Assembly (NCBI GenBank): GCA_001899635.1
Contig: MKVQ01000012.1
Coordinates: 1 to 64,000, forward strand
Source: Myxococcales bacterium 68-20
Lineage (GTDB): Bacteria; Myxococcota_A; Polyangia; Polyangiales; Polyangiaceae
Reading direction: 5' to 3'
Length of the DNA stretch: 64,000 nt
Position numbers and translations under genes: made by a program. The notes under the pieces are model-generated. The model was not told where the DNA came from, did no database searches, and saw only the letters and a program-made list of their open reading frames with translations. Positions 34,577 to 42,914 of this stretch are shown here, in pieces. Numbering within the stretch: the stretch's first letter is position 1; each line of letters starts with the position of its first letter.

Positions 34577-35641
34577 CTACTCGTCGAAGAGCGGCTTCTG
34601 CTTGCCCGATGGCGGCGGTGTGACGAACGGGATCTTCAGGTGCTCGTAGGCGCGGCGCGTCGCGATGCGGCCGCGCGGCGTCCGGCCGAGATAGCCCTGC
34701 TGGAGCAGATAGGGCTCGTAGACGTCCTCGACCGTGTCGCGCGGCTCGCCGAGCGCAGCGGCAAGCGTCTCCACGCCGACCGGCCCCCCGTCGTAGTCCT
34801 CGATGATGATGCGGAGCAGGCGCCGATCCATCTCGTCGAAGCCGGCCGGATCGATGTCGAGACGCTCGCACGCCCGCGCGACGATCGCCTCGTCGATCGT
34901 GCCCGAGCCGAGGACCTCGGCGAAGTCACGGACGCGGCGGAGGAGGCGATTCGCGACGCGCGGTGTGCCGCGCGATCGGCGCGCGATGCCGAGCGCGCAG
35001 CCGGGCTTGATCGCGACGCCGATGAGCGATGCGCTCCGCTCGATGATCTTCGCGAGGTCCTCTTCCGGATAGAAGTCGAGCCGGATGATGTGACCGAAGC
35101 GCGAGAAGAGCGGCGCCGTGAGGAGGCCGGTGCGCGTCGTCGCGCCGATGAGCGTGAACGGCTGCACCGGGATCTGGATCGACGAGGCGAAGGCGCCGTC
35201 GCCGGTCATGACGTCGATGCGGAAGTCCTCCATCGCTGGATAGAGGCTCTCCTCGACCACGGGATTGAGCCGGTGGATCTCGTCGATGAAGAGGATGTCG
35301 TTCTTCCCGAGCTTCGTGAGGAGCCCGGCGAGCGCCCCCTTGTGCTCGACGACGGGGCCGTTCGTCATGTGCAGCTCGACGCCCATCTCGTGGGCGAGGA
35401 TCTGCGCGAGCGTCGTCTTGCCGAGCCCCGGAGGCCCGGACAGGAGCAGGTGATCGAGCGGCTCACCGCGGCGTCGCGATGCCTCGACGAAGACGCGGAG
35501 GTTGTCCTTGTGCTTCGTCTGCCCGACGTAGTCGTCGAGCGTACGGGGCCTCAGCGAGCGCTCGAACGGCGCATCGTCGTTCTGCGCACCGGGGTCGATG
35601 ATCTCCCGCGGTGCCTTCTCGCGGGCTTCGCGCTTCGCCAT
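34577..35641 (-). CDS. ruvB: Holliday junction branch migration ATPase RuvB
   Basis: This 354-residue AAA+ protein carries Walker A ([13 protein letters not shown]), Walker B ([10 protein letters not shown]), the RuvB-specific beta-hairpin region ([12 protein letters not shown]), sensor 1 ([15 protein letters not shown]) and a C-terminal winged helix ([16 protein letters not shown]). RuvB forms a hexameric ring that drives branch migration with RuvA during recombinational repair. It starts at an ATG, gives the usual family length, and has an N-terminal acidic/basic extension of about 20 residues. ruvA and ruvC are not adjacent. No LexA-type palindrome was seen in its upstream 180 bp, unlike lexA itself. 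Confidence 0.97.
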   Translation of the reverse strand: MAKREAREKAPREIIDPGAQNDDAPFERSLRPRTLDDYVGQTKHKDNLRVFVEASRRRGEPLDHLLLSGPPGLGKTTLAQILAHEMGVELHMTNGPVVEHKGALAGLLTKLGKNDILFIDEIHRLNPVVEESLYPAMEDFRIDVMTGDGAFASSIQIPVQPFTLIGATTRTGLLTAPLFSRFGHIIRLDFYPEEDLAKIIERSASLIGVAIKPGCALGIARRSRGTPRVANRLLRRVRDFAEVLGSGTIDEAIVARACERLDIDPAGFDEMDRRLLRIIIEDYDGGPVGVETLAAALGEPRDTVEDVYEPYLLQQGYLGRTPRGRIATRRAYEHLKIPFVTPPPSGKQKPLFDE

Positions 35642-35822
35642 GACGGACGCACTCTCTCAGAGCATGCGGCTGCGTGTAAAGCCGCCCGCCGCTCGCCGGC
35701 GGCGACGGGTCTGACTCGACCGGGAGAGCTCGTCCGCGAGGCGCACGGGCCCGAGTCGCCGTATATTCGAGCCTGGGAGGAGCCGGAGGGCGCGGGGGAA
35801 TGACGACGAGGACCGTCCACAC

Positions 35823-37577
35823 ATGCTGGTGAGCCGCCGCGCCATGGTGATGCTCATCGATGCGCTCCAGCGCGTCGGCGTGGATCCCGCGCAGGTGCTC
35901 GACCCGCTCGATCTCGACCGTAACGCCCTCTTGTCTCCCAGGGGACGAGTCGCGTGGACCACGCTGACGTCGATCCTCGGCCAGCTCTCGATGGTCTTGC
36001 TCCACGACGTCGAGCGGCTCCGGGACGTCGGAAGGAGCATGACGCTCTCGAACGACTACCCGCGCTTCCGGCGCCTCGCGGAGGCAACGCTCTCGTTGAG
36101 GAGGGTCTACGAGATCGGACTGACGTGGATCACCCCGGCGAACTTCCCGCACCTCCGGATCTTCACGAGCTCCCGAGCCAACGGGCCGCTCCGGATCCAC
36201 GGGAGCTACGCGGAGCCCTACGAGCCGAGCCTACCGTTCTTCCACATCGCCGCAGGAACGCTCTCCGGGATGCCGATCATGCTCGGCCTCCCCGCCGCGA
36301 AGATCGTCGAGGCCGAGACCTCGTCGCGCTCGCTGAACCTCGTCCTCGAGCTACCGCCGCGCCGGGCGCGCGTCCGCGCAGGAATCAAGGCTGTCCTCGG
36401 AAAGATGAAGCGACGGCGACTCGAGCTCGACGTCCTGGAGGAAGAGCGACGGCTGCTCGCCGACGGGCTCGAGTCGCTACAGCGAATGCACCGAGAGAAG
36501 CGCACGCTCCTCGAGCGACTCCCGGACATGGTCGTCGTCCACGTGAACGGCAGGATCGTCTACGCGAATCAAGCGTTCGTTCAGTCGTTGCGGTGGAGCA
36601 GCCTCGAGGAGCTCGTGGGAAGGCCGCTAATCGAGCTGATCGAACCGCGATCGCGCGCCCTCGTTTCTCTTCAGGCCGCTCCGGCTCCGGATGCGCCCGG
36701 CTCGCGCGACCTCACCCGAGTCAGGCTCCTCATGCGCGACGGTCGCCCGCTCCTCGTCGAGCTCGGGGCGCCGCAGGCGGTCGTCTTCGACGGCAACGAG
36801 GCCCAGCTCGTCGTCGGACGCGACATCGAGGAGCGCGTGCGACTCCAGGAGCAGCTCGCCGCCGCCGACCGCCTCGCCTCGCTCGGCTTGCTCGCCGCCG
36901 GCGTCGCCCACGAGGTGAACAACCCCCTCGCGTACGTCCTCAACAACATCGAGCTCGCGCGAAGGCAGCTGAGCGTGCTCGGCCCGTCCGCCGCGTCGTC
37001 GGTGACCGCGTTGACGATCGCGCTCGAGGGCGTCGATCGCATCCGCTTCATCGTTCGCGAGCTCCTGCTCCTGTCGCGCGACGAAGGCAGCGACCTCGGT
37101 CCGACCGACATCCGCGCGGTGGTCGAGTCGACGCTCTCGCTCGCAGCCGGGGAGATCGAGCGGACTGCGAAGCTCGAGCTCGAGCTCGGAGACGCGCCCC
37201 TCGTGATTGCGAGCGTGCCTCGCCTCGCCCAGGTCGTCCTCAATCTCCTTCTCAACGCCATCGAAGCGATGCGCTCGTCGAAGCGAGCGACGAACGTTCT
37301 CACGGTGCGACTCGCCCGATCCGAGCGGCAACGCGTTTCTCTCGAGATCTCGGACACCGGCGTCGGGATCACGGACGACGATCTCCCGCGCATCTTCGAG
37401 CCGTTCTTCACGACGAAGCCGGCCGGAAAGGGCACCGGCCTCGGCCTGTCGATCACGCAGCGGGTCGTCGTCGAGCTCGGCGGAGAGATCGAGGTCACCT
37501 CGATCCCGGAGCGCGGAACGACGTTCCGGGTCCTTCTCCTCGAGGCGCCCGCTCCGGACGACACCGCCGCCGGTTGA
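35823..37577 (+). CDS. PAS-containing sensor histidine kinase
   Basis: This 584-residue protein has an N-terminal region of about 200 residues (VSRRAMVMLIDALQRVGVDP, VARTTLTSI-type helices) like the arabinose-operon-regulator-type ligand domain of AraC-like proteins. A coiled coil and a PAS domain follow (RLPDMVVVHVNGRIVYANQA). A complete kinase core is present: HisKA with His in AAGVAHEVNNPLAYVLNNI, N box (VLNLLLNAIEAM), G1 (ISDTGVGI) and G2 (AGKGTGLGLSIT). No membrane helix is evident, so it is cytoplasmic. It starts at an ATG, with its promoter in the 180 bp shared with the divergent ruvB. No response regulator is adjacent. Confidence 0.9.
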   Translation: MLVSRRAMVMLIDALQRVGVDPAQVLDPLDLDRNALLSPRGRVAWTTLTSILGQLSMVLLHDVERLRDVGRSMTLSNDYPRFRRLAEATLSLRRVYEIGLTWITPANFPHLRIFTSSRANGPLRIHGSYAEPYEPSLPFFHIAAGTLSGMPIMLGLPAAKIVEAETSSRSLNLVLELPPRRARVRAGIKAVLGKMKRRRLELDVLEEERRLLADGLESLQRMHREKRTLLERLPDMVVVHVNGRIVYANQAFVQSLRWSSLEELVGRPLIELIEPRSRALVSLQAAPAPDAPGSRDLTRVRLLMRDGRPLLVELGAPQAVVFDGNEAQLVVGRDIEERVRLQEQLAAADRLASLGLLAAGVAHEVNNPLAYVLNNIELARRQLSVLGPSAASSVTALTIALEGVDRIRFIVRELLLLSRDEGSDLGPTDIRAVVESTLSLAAGEIERTAKLELELGDAPLVIASVPRLAQVVLNLLLNAIEAMRSSKRATNVLTVRLARSERQRVSLEISDTGVGITDDDLPRIFEPFFTTKPAGKGTGLGLSITQRVVVELGGEIEVTSIPERGTTFRVLLLEAPAPDDTAAG

Positions 37578-37590
37578 GCGCGCGCGTCGA

Positions 37591-37884
37591 TCAGGCGGCG
37601 AGCGCCGCGAGTCGGTCGCGCAGCTCGCGTGTGGCGTCGATGAGGCGCCCCTTCAGTGTGAAGCTGCCGTCGGCTTCCTTGTGGGTGCCGTACGACTTCA
37701 CCTTCACGGGGATCGACGGGTCGCTGCCGAGCTTCGCCTCGAGGCGCGCCCCCGGCGGCGCCGACGTCGTCGAGCGAAGCACGATGGACTCGCCCGCGAC
37801 GCTGACGACCTCCGCGTGGCCGCCCTTCGTCCATGTGATGTGAGCCACGGGACCGCCCGTGGCTTCTGCGCTGCTCGTGCTCAT
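37591..37884 (-). CDS. Small PilZ-like domain protein
   Basis: This 97-residue protein looks like a single PilZ-like beta barrel: VVSVAGESIVLRSTTSAPPG, ARLEAKLG, then VKVKSYGTHKEADGSFTLKG and RLIDATRELRDRLA. The classical RxxxR c-di-GMP motif is not clear, so it may be a non-binding PilZ relative. Its ATG overlaps the smpB stop (ATGA), so it is translated from the cysE-smpB message. It is probably cytoplasmic. Function is unknown. Confidence 0.6.
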   Translation of the reverse strand: MSTSSAEATGGPVAHITWTKGGHAEVVSVAGESIVLRSTTSAPPGARLEAKLGSDPSIPVKVKSYGTHKEADGSFTLKGRLIDATRELRDRLAALAA

Positions 37885-38381
37885 CCGCGCTCCTTGCGCG
37901 CGCGCCCCATCGCGGCGCGGGCCTCGCGATCGGCGGTCTTCGCGGCGATGTCCGCGCGCTTGTCGTGGGTCTTCTTTCCCTTCGCCAGCCCGAGCTCCAC
38001 CTTCACCCGGCCTCGCCGGAAGTAGAGGCGGAGCGGGACGAGCGTCATCCCTTCGCGCGAGACGGCGCGATCGATGCGCGCCATCTCGGAGGCCTTCACG
38101 AGGAGCTTCCGGGCGCGCCTCGGCTCGTGTGGGAACGCCGACGCCTGCTCGAACGGCGCGATGTACATCTGCTTCAGCCAGAGCTCGCCGCCCTCGACCG
38201 CAGCGTAGGCGTCGACGAGCTCGACCTTACCGGCGCGCATCGACTTCACCTCGCTCCCGACGAGCACGATGCCTCCCTCGAAGCGGTCGTCGATCGCGTA
38301 GTCGAACGCCGCGCGGCGGTTCTGGACGATGATTTTCTCGATCGCGTCGTCGGAGGACGCTTTCTTTGCGGGTGCACCCAT
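37881..38381 (-). CDS. smpB: SsrA-binding protein SmpB
   Basis: This 166-residue protein has the SmpB core: RRAAFDYAIDDRFEGGIVL, GSEVKSMRAGKVELVDAYA, the tmRNA-contacting strands through LVPLRLYFRRGRVKVELGLA, and GKKTHDKR. The C-terminal tail is Ala/Arg-rich, as expected for the helix that enters the ribosomal mRNA channel. It binds tmRNA and rescues stalled ribosomes in trans-translation. The N-terminal 20 residues are a Lys/Ala-rich extension. It lies 12 bp after cysE and overlaps the PilZ-like gene by 4 bp. Confidence 0.96.
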   Translation of the reverse strand: MGAPAKKASSDDAIEKIIVQNRRAAFDYAIDDRFEGGIVLVGSEVKSMRAGKVELVDAYAAVEGGELWLKQMYIAPFEQASAFPHEPRRARKLLVKASEMARIDRAVSREGMTLVPLRLYFRRGRVKVELGLAKGKKTHDKRADIAAKTADREARAAMGRARKERG

Positions 38382-38393
38382 CGAAGCCTCTGG

Positions 38394-39155
38394 TCAGCCC
38401 CCGTCCGCCGGTGGGAGCTCTTCACCTTCGTACGGCAGGAAGATGGGCTCCTCGACGTGGGCAATGTCGAGCTTGGTTTCGAGCGCCTCTACGCGCGCCC
38501 GGAGCTTTTCGTTCTGCGCGACGAGCGCGCGGATCATGTCCTGGACGGGGTCCGGGAGATTGGCGTGGTCGAGCGCGGCGTCGAAGCGGTGCTTCACCGG
38601 GACGATGACCCGCGCCGGGACGCCGACGACCGTTGCGCCGGGAGGGACCGGACGGACGACGACGCTTCCGGAGCCGATCCGCGCCCCCTCGCCGATGTCG
38701 ATCGCGCCGAGGATGCACGCGTTCGATCCGACGACGACGCCATTCTTGAGCTGCGGATGGCGGAGCGTCCGCGCGAGCGACACCCCGCCGAGCACGACCC
38801 CTTTGTAGAGGAGGCAGTCATCGCCGATCGTCGCGGTCTCGCCGACGACGATCCCCATCCCGTGGTCGATGAACACGCGGCGGCCGATGGTGGCCCCCGG
38901 ATGGATCTCGATGCCGGTGATGAAGCGGCTCAGGTGGGCGACCGCCCGCGCCGACAGCGGCGCGTCGTGCGTCCAGAGGTCGTGCGCGATGCGATGCATC
39001 CAGAGCGCGTGGACGCCGGGATAGAACAGCGCGACCTCGACCGGCGAGCGCGCGGCGGGGTCGTTCGCGCGAACGGCCGCGACATCCTCCCGAGCGTGAG
39101 CGACGGCGGCAGGGATGCCGCGGAGCCATCGCAGGGCCGCTTTAGTCAACGACAT
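38394..39155 (-). CDS. cysE: Serine O-acetyltransferase
   Basis: This 253-residue enzyme of the left-handed beta-helix family has ALFYPGVHALWMHRIAHDLW, the catalytic His region (IEIHPGATIGRRVFIDHG), GIVVGETATIGDDC and LRHPQLKNGVVVGSNACILG. It transfers acetyl from acetyl-CoA to L-serine, the first step of cysteine synthesis. The C-terminal part has an extra coiled-coil segment (MIRALVAQNEKLRARVEALE) that is longer than in typical short CysE proteins and may mediate oligomerisation. No cysK is adjacent. It is the first gene of a cysE-smpB-pilZ-like operon with 12-bp and overlapping joins. Confidence 0.93.
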   Translation of the reverse strand: MSLTKAALRWLRGIPAAVAHAREDVAAVRANDPAARSPVEVALFYPGVHALWMHRIAHDLWTHDAPLSARAVAHLSRFITGIEIHPGATIGRRVFIDHGMGIVVGETATIGDDCLLYKGVVLGGVSLARTLRHPQLKNGVVVGSNACILGAIDIGEGARIGSGSVVVRPVPPGATVVGVPARVIVPVKHRFDAALDHANLPDPVQDMIRALVAQNEKLRARVEALETKLDIAHVEEPIFLPYEGEELPPADGG

Positions 39156-39209
39156 TGCCTGATCACCCGGTTCGCGAGACGCGGCAGCTTAGCGTAAAAG
39201 AACGGCACG

Positions 39210-39791
39210 ATGAGGCTCATCTCTCCCCCGAAGAGCGTTACCAAGCTCGAACGCAGGGCGGTCCACCCCGTCGCGGACCATGGCGTCTTCCGCGTCGACC
39301 GCCTCCAGTACGACGAGCTGCCGCGGGACGTCTTCGTGTTCTCGTGCCCCGACTGGTGCAACGTCGTGGCCGAGACCGAGTCGGGAGAGCTCGTCTTCGT
39401 GTGGCAATACCGCTTCGGCACCGACGCGCTCTCGCTCGAGATCCCGGGCGGCGTGATCGACGACGGCGAGTCCCCCGAAGTCGCTGCCCTCCGCGAGCTC
39501 CGCGAGGAGACGGGATACGAGGCGTCGTCGATCGAGCTCCTCAGCGTGGTCGAGCCGAACCCTGCGCTCCAGGGGAACAAGTGCTTCACCTACCTCGCGC
39601 GCGGAGCGCGGCTCGTCGGGCCCACGGCCTTCGATGACCTCGAAGACCTCGAGGTGGCGCTCGTCCCGAAGAACACCATCGCCGCTGTCCTCGACTCCGG
39701 ACAGATCACCCACGCGCTCGTCGTCAGCGCGCTCGAGACCTACTTGCGGCGCTTCGTCCGCGGCTCGATCGCGACGAGCTCGCCGTCGTAG
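39210..39791 (+). CDS. NUDIX hydrolase, ADP-ribose pyrophosphatase-like
   Basis: This 193-residue protein contains the Nudix box GGVIDDGESPEVAALRELRE followed by ETGYEA. All catalytic glutamates are present. The upstream strands (VVAETESGELVFVWQYRFG) and length fit ADP-ribose or nucleotide-sugar pyrophosphatases, which clear ADP-ribose to AMP and ribose-5-phosphate. The substrate is not proven by sequence. The ATG at 39210 gives MRLISPPKSVTK. It is divergent from cysE with a 54-bp gap and ends in a hairpin shared with the convergent pseudokinase gene. Confidence 0.9.
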   Translation: MRLISPPKSVTKLERRAVHPVADHGVFRVDRLQYDELPRDVFVFSCPDWCNVVAETESGELVFVWQYRFGTDALSLEIPGGVIDDGESPEVAALRELREETGYEASSIELLSVVEPNPALQGNKCFTYLARGARLVGPTAFDDLEDLEVALVPKNTIAAVLDSGQITHALVVSALETYLRRFVRGSIATSSPS

Positions 39792-39796
39792 CGTTT

Positions 39797-39829
39797 CGTA
39801 GCCGGCGTCGTCGTTCGCCGCCGGCTACG
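39797..39829. terminator. Bidirectional hairpin between convergent genes
   Basis: CGTAGCCGGCG and CGCCGGCTACG form a perfect 11-bp stem with an 11-base loop. It begins 5 bp after the NUDIX stop (39791) and overlaps the stop codon of the convergent gene (39825-39827). No T-run follows on either side, but the position suits a shared terminator. Confidence 0.6.
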
Positions 39830-40880
39830 CCCGTGGAGCCGTGATCTCCTCCGCGTACTGGGACCACTCGTGCTCGAGGGCGCTGCGGAGGAAGAAGCGT
39901 CCGTCACCGACGCCCATGGCGAGGACGATGCGCCTGAGCTCGACGGCCAAGGCGCAGGCGTTCGGAAAGCGGGCTTCGGGATCGAGCTCGAGCGCACGGG
40001 ACATGACCCTGTCGAGGCTTGCCGGGAGGTGCGGCTGGAACGTGATGGGCTGGACGTAGCCCTCGCGCGCGAGGCGGATGGCCTCGGAGCCGGTGATCGA
40101 CGCGGGGAACCGCGGACCGACGAAGAGCTCACGGAGGAGGACTCCGAACGAGAAGACGTCGGAGCGCGCGTCTGCGTAGGCGCCGCTCGCGACCTCGGGC
40201 GCCATCGTCGTCGCGCAGGTCGCGACACCACGAAGGCTTCGAATGCTCGACGTCGCCGCCCGCGCCACGCTCGTCTCGAAGTCGCTCACCTTCACTTCGC
40301 CACGCCAGGAGAGGAGGACCTCCCGCGCCGAGAGCGCATGGTGGACGATGCCGAGCTGCACGCCCTCGTGATCGCGAGCGACACGTGCGCCCGCCAGGCC
40401 CTCGGCGACCTCCGCCGCGATGAAGAGCGCGAGGTCGAGCGGAAGGCGGCGCTGCTTCGACGCGAAGGCCTCTTGGAGCCTCCTCAGCGATACCCCCGAG
40501 ACGAGCTCGGAGACGACGAACGGTCGTCCTCTCCACTCGCCGCACTCGTAGACGCGGGTGACGTTCGGATGCTCGACGCAGGCCATCCGGCGAACGGTCT
40601 GCACCACGGATGCGAGGACCTGCTCGGCTTCGTCGCTCGAGACGGCGGAGAAGAGCTTCACCACGACGGGACGCTGGACGCCGTACGCCGAGCAGAGAAG
40701 GCCCCGGTGGACGGTCGCAAAAGCTCCCCTTCCGAGGACGTCGGCCAGCTCCACGTGGCGGCCGCCGCCGAGGTCCAAGCGCTCGTCGAGCTCCGCGCGG
40801 GCCGAAAGCCCACCACCGCGCGTCGCGCCGCTGCGGGTGGCTGGGGCAAAGGCCCCGATGTGCCGAAGCTTCGAGCTCAT
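39825..40880 (-). CDS. Ser/Thr pseudokinase
   Basis: This 351-residue protein has the kinase fold: glycine loop LGRGAFATVHRG, ATP-site lysine VVVKLF, and the C-lobe with MAPEVASGAYADARSDVFSF. The catalytic loop is VHHALSAREVLL instead of HRDxxxxN, so the catalytic Asp and Asn are gone. The DFG is VSDFETS, with Gly replaced. It should therefore be inactive or very weak and act as a scaffold or nucleotide-sensing regulator. No membrane helix is seen. The N-terminal 28 residues are encoded by a copy of the dispersed repeat, so the true start could be further in, such as the in-frame GTG giving VELADVLGRG. Confidence 0.82.
   Translation of the reverse strand: MSSKLRHIGAFAPATRSGATRGGGLSARAELDERLDLGGGRHVELADVLGRGAFATVHRGLLCSAYGVQRPVVVKLFSAVSSDEAEQVLASVVQTVRRMACVEHPNVTRVYECGEWRGRPFVVSELVSGVSLRRLQEAFASKQRRLPLDLALFIAAEVAEGLAGARVARDHEGVQLGIVHHALSAREVLLSWRGEVKVSDFETSVARAATSSIRSLRGVATCATTMAPEVASGAYADARSDVFSFGVLLRELFVGPRFPASITGSEAIRLAREGYVQPITFQPHLPASLDRVMSRALELDPEARFPNACALAVELRRIVLAMGVGDGRFFLRSALEHEWSQYAEEITAPRA
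40799..40860. repeat. Dispersed hairpin repeat, in the 5' end of the pseudokinase
   Basis: GGGC-CGAAA-GCCC (40799-40811) followed by ACC, then CTGCGGGTGGCTGGGGC (40831-40847), AAAG and GCCCC. This is the full left hairpin-core-right hairpin order with about 16 bases between ACC and the core. It overlaps the first codons of the pseudokinase as drawn. Confidence 0.75.
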
Positions 40881-41100
40881 GAGACTGCCGGTGAACGGCG
40901 CAGATGCAACGAACGAACCGCGCCCCTCGCGCGGGAGAAGCGCGGGAGAACACGATGAAACGCGAGAGCCCGGGCACGCGTTCGGATCCGTACGGATCCA
41001 TGAGCCGGATCCATGTTCGATCTCCGACAGTTAGATCGTCATGTGCGCCTGTGTAAGTGACGTGATGTCGAGCTCGAGACGGTGCTAGACATCGAACGCC

Positions 41101-41691
41101 ATGAGGGACGCCCCTGCGCCGCGACTTCACCTCCTCGTCTGTGCCAACCGTCGTGAGGGATCACCGCTCGGCCCAGGATGCGGCGACCGCGGTGGCGCGG
41201 TCTACGACGCGCTCAAGCGCGAGGTGGCCGTGCGCGGCCGGATCGCGACGACGTGGATCACGAAGACCTCCTGCCTCGGCATCTGTCCGGAGCGCGGGGC
41301 GACGGTCGCGCGCTGGCCTGTGAACGCGGGCTCGCCTTCGAGCCCGATCGTGACCGAGGTCGTCCCTGCGGACATCGCGCAGCTCCTCGCCGAGCCGAGC
41401 GAGACGCGCGAGCCGCCCAACGCCCACGAGGCGTCACCGGCCGAGCCGAGCGCTGCCGATCTCGCGCGCGAGCTCGACGCGCTCGAAGAGCTCCAGCGCA
41501 AGAAGGTCCTCGACCTCGCCCGTCGCCTGAAGCCCGGCCTCACCCTCGAGGACGTCCAGAACCCGCACGATTTCCCGGAGCTCGACGATCCGGACTGGCA
41601 TTACGCCGACGGAGTGCTCGCCGGCATCCAATCGGTGAAGAGTACGCTCTCCGCCATGATGCGCTCGCGCCCCAGGAGCGAAGAAGACTGA
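41101..41691 (+). CDS. Thioredoxin-like 2Fe-2S ferredoxin-domain protein
   Basis: This 196-residue protein has at its N-terminus LLVCANRREGSPLGPGCGDR and then KTSCLGICPERGA. This Cys-x(n)-Cys and CxxxC spacing is that of thioredoxin-like (2Fe-2S) ferredoxins, such as the NuoE-type subunit or stand-alone [2Fe-2S] proteins. The C-terminal 90 residues are Pro/Glu-rich and helical (LARELDALEELQRKKVLDLA) with an acidic patch, and end at an overlapping TGATG with the Smr gene. It should be a cytoplasmic electron carrier; partners are unknown. Confidence 0.8.
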   Translation: MRDAPAPRLHLLVCANRREGSPLGPGCGDRGGAVYDALKREVAVRGRIATTWITKTSCLGICPERGATVARWPVNAGSPSSPIVTEVVPADIAQLLAEPSETREPPNAHEASPAEPSAADLARELDALEELQRKKVLDLARRLKPGLTLEDVQNPHDFPELDDPDWHYADGVLAGIQSVKSTLSAMMRSRPRSEED

Positions 41692-42494
41692 TGTCGAAGA
41701 AGAAGCCGAAGGGCCACAAGACCGAGCGCGAGCCCGAGCTCCCGAAGTTCGGCGGCTTCAAGCCGCTCGCCGCCGGGCTCGGCGATCTCAAGGCGCGGAT
41801 CGACGCGGAGGAGAAGGCCAAGGCAGAGGCCGCCCGCGCGCGCGCGGCCGCGGGCAAGAAGCCCGCACCTCCGCCGCCCACGCGCGCCGCGCCCGCGCGG
41901 GTGGAGAAGCGCACCGCGGAGAGCGACCGAGAGGACGAGCTTGCGTTCCACCGGATGATGAGCGGCGTCGTCCCTCTCGAGGGAAGAGGCAGCCGCGTCC
42001 CCGTCGCCGGCTCCGCCCGGGTCGAGTCGGGCAAGGTGAAGCCCGTGATCGACGTTCGCGAGAAAGCACGCGAGGAGGCGAAGGCGGTGCTCGATCACCT
42101 GCACAACCTCGTCGACGACGCGGTCCGCTTCGAGGTGACGGACGACGGCAAGCGCGTCGAAGGACGGCGCGTCGACGTCCCGCCGAGCCTCGTCCGCGAG
42201 CTTCGCCGCGGCGTGCTCCCGATCGACGGCCGCCTCGATCTCCATGGTCTCGGCGCGGAGAGCGCCCGGGAGCGGCTCCTCGAGTTCCTCCGCACCCAGC
42301 GCGCGCGAGGGGAGCGCTGCATCCTCGTCATCCACGGCAAAGGCGAGCACTCGGTCTCCCCGGGCGGCGTCCTCCGTGGCGAGATCGCCGCGTGGCTCTC
42401 GCAGGGCCGCGCGCGCGAGCACGTCGCTGCCTTCGCGACCGCACGCGACGAGGACGGGGGCGAGGGCGCGGTCTACGTCGCCCTTCGCCGCTGA
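41691..42494 (+). CDS. Smr-domain (MutS2 C-terminal-like) protein
   Basis: This protein of about 267 residues starts at the ATG sharing TGATG with the upstream ferredoxin-like gene. The first 120 residues are Lys/Ala/Pro-rich and probably disordered. The C-terminal 100 residues are an Smr domain: DGRLDLHGLGAESARERLLE, then CILVIHGKGEHS and the GGVLRGEIAAWL region. Smr domains nick or bind branched or structured DNA and also act on RNA at collided ribosomes. Coupling to an iron-sulfur protein is unusual and no family explanation is known to me. Confidence 0.85.
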   Translation: MSKKKPKGHKTEREPELPKFGGFKPLAAGLGDLKARIDAEEKAKAEAARARAAAGKKPAPPPPTRAAPARVEKRTAESDREDELAFHRMMSGVVPLEGRGSRVPVAGSARVESGKVKPVIDVREKAREEAKAVLDHLHNLVDDAVRFEVTDDGKRVEGRRVDVPPSLVRELRRGVLPIDGRLDLHGLGAESARERLLEFLRTQRARGERCILVIHGKGEHSVSPGGVLRGEIAAWLSQGRAREHVAAFATARDEDGGEGAVYVALRR

Positions 42495-42802
42495 GCGTCG
42501 CGCTTTGCGGTCGCGCTCGAGCCGTGTGCCGACCTCGTCGTCGTGAGGGGCGTCGCCCGCTGCTCGAGTCGGGCGGACTGACGACTCGTCCAGTGTCGGC
42601 GGCAGACGACGAGCGCAACGCGCGGCCCGGAGGTGGATCCTGCATCACTTTCGCCGCATGCGGACCGCGTGGCGTCACTGACGCTTCGCAGCATCGTCGA
42701 TCGAGTGTCGTCGATGACCCCGGCTCGGCTCATTCGGCTAGCCCGGGGACGGGGTCGCGACTACTGTCGGCCGAAGAACTGCAAGCACCCAGCACGTTCG
42801 AG

Positions 42803-42904
42803 TCGGGTGCGAGCCCCAAGCTCAAATCGATGGGCCGATGGCCCACCTACCTCTGCGGGTTGTTGGGGCGCGAGTCCCAACTTGAGGGGTGAACCCCAAC
42901 TTCA
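42803..42904. repeat. Dispersed hairpin repeat upstream of ilvE
   Basis: GGGCC-GAT-GGCCC (42832-42844), ACCTACCTCTGCGGGTTGTTGG, then GTTGGG-GCGCGAGT-CCCAAC, and a second small hairpin GGGGT-GA-ACCCC. A partial copy (GGTGCGAGCCCCAAG) precedes it. The right stem is GTTGGG/CCCAAC where the 7.3-kb copy has TTGGGCC/GGCCCAA. It ends about 11 bp before the ilvE ATG and leaves room only for its ribosome binding site (GGAG). It occupies most of the second half of the 420-bp gap after the Smr gene; the first half (42495-42800) holds nothing I recognise. Confidence 0.85.
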
Positions 42905-42914
42905 CGGAGCTCCG

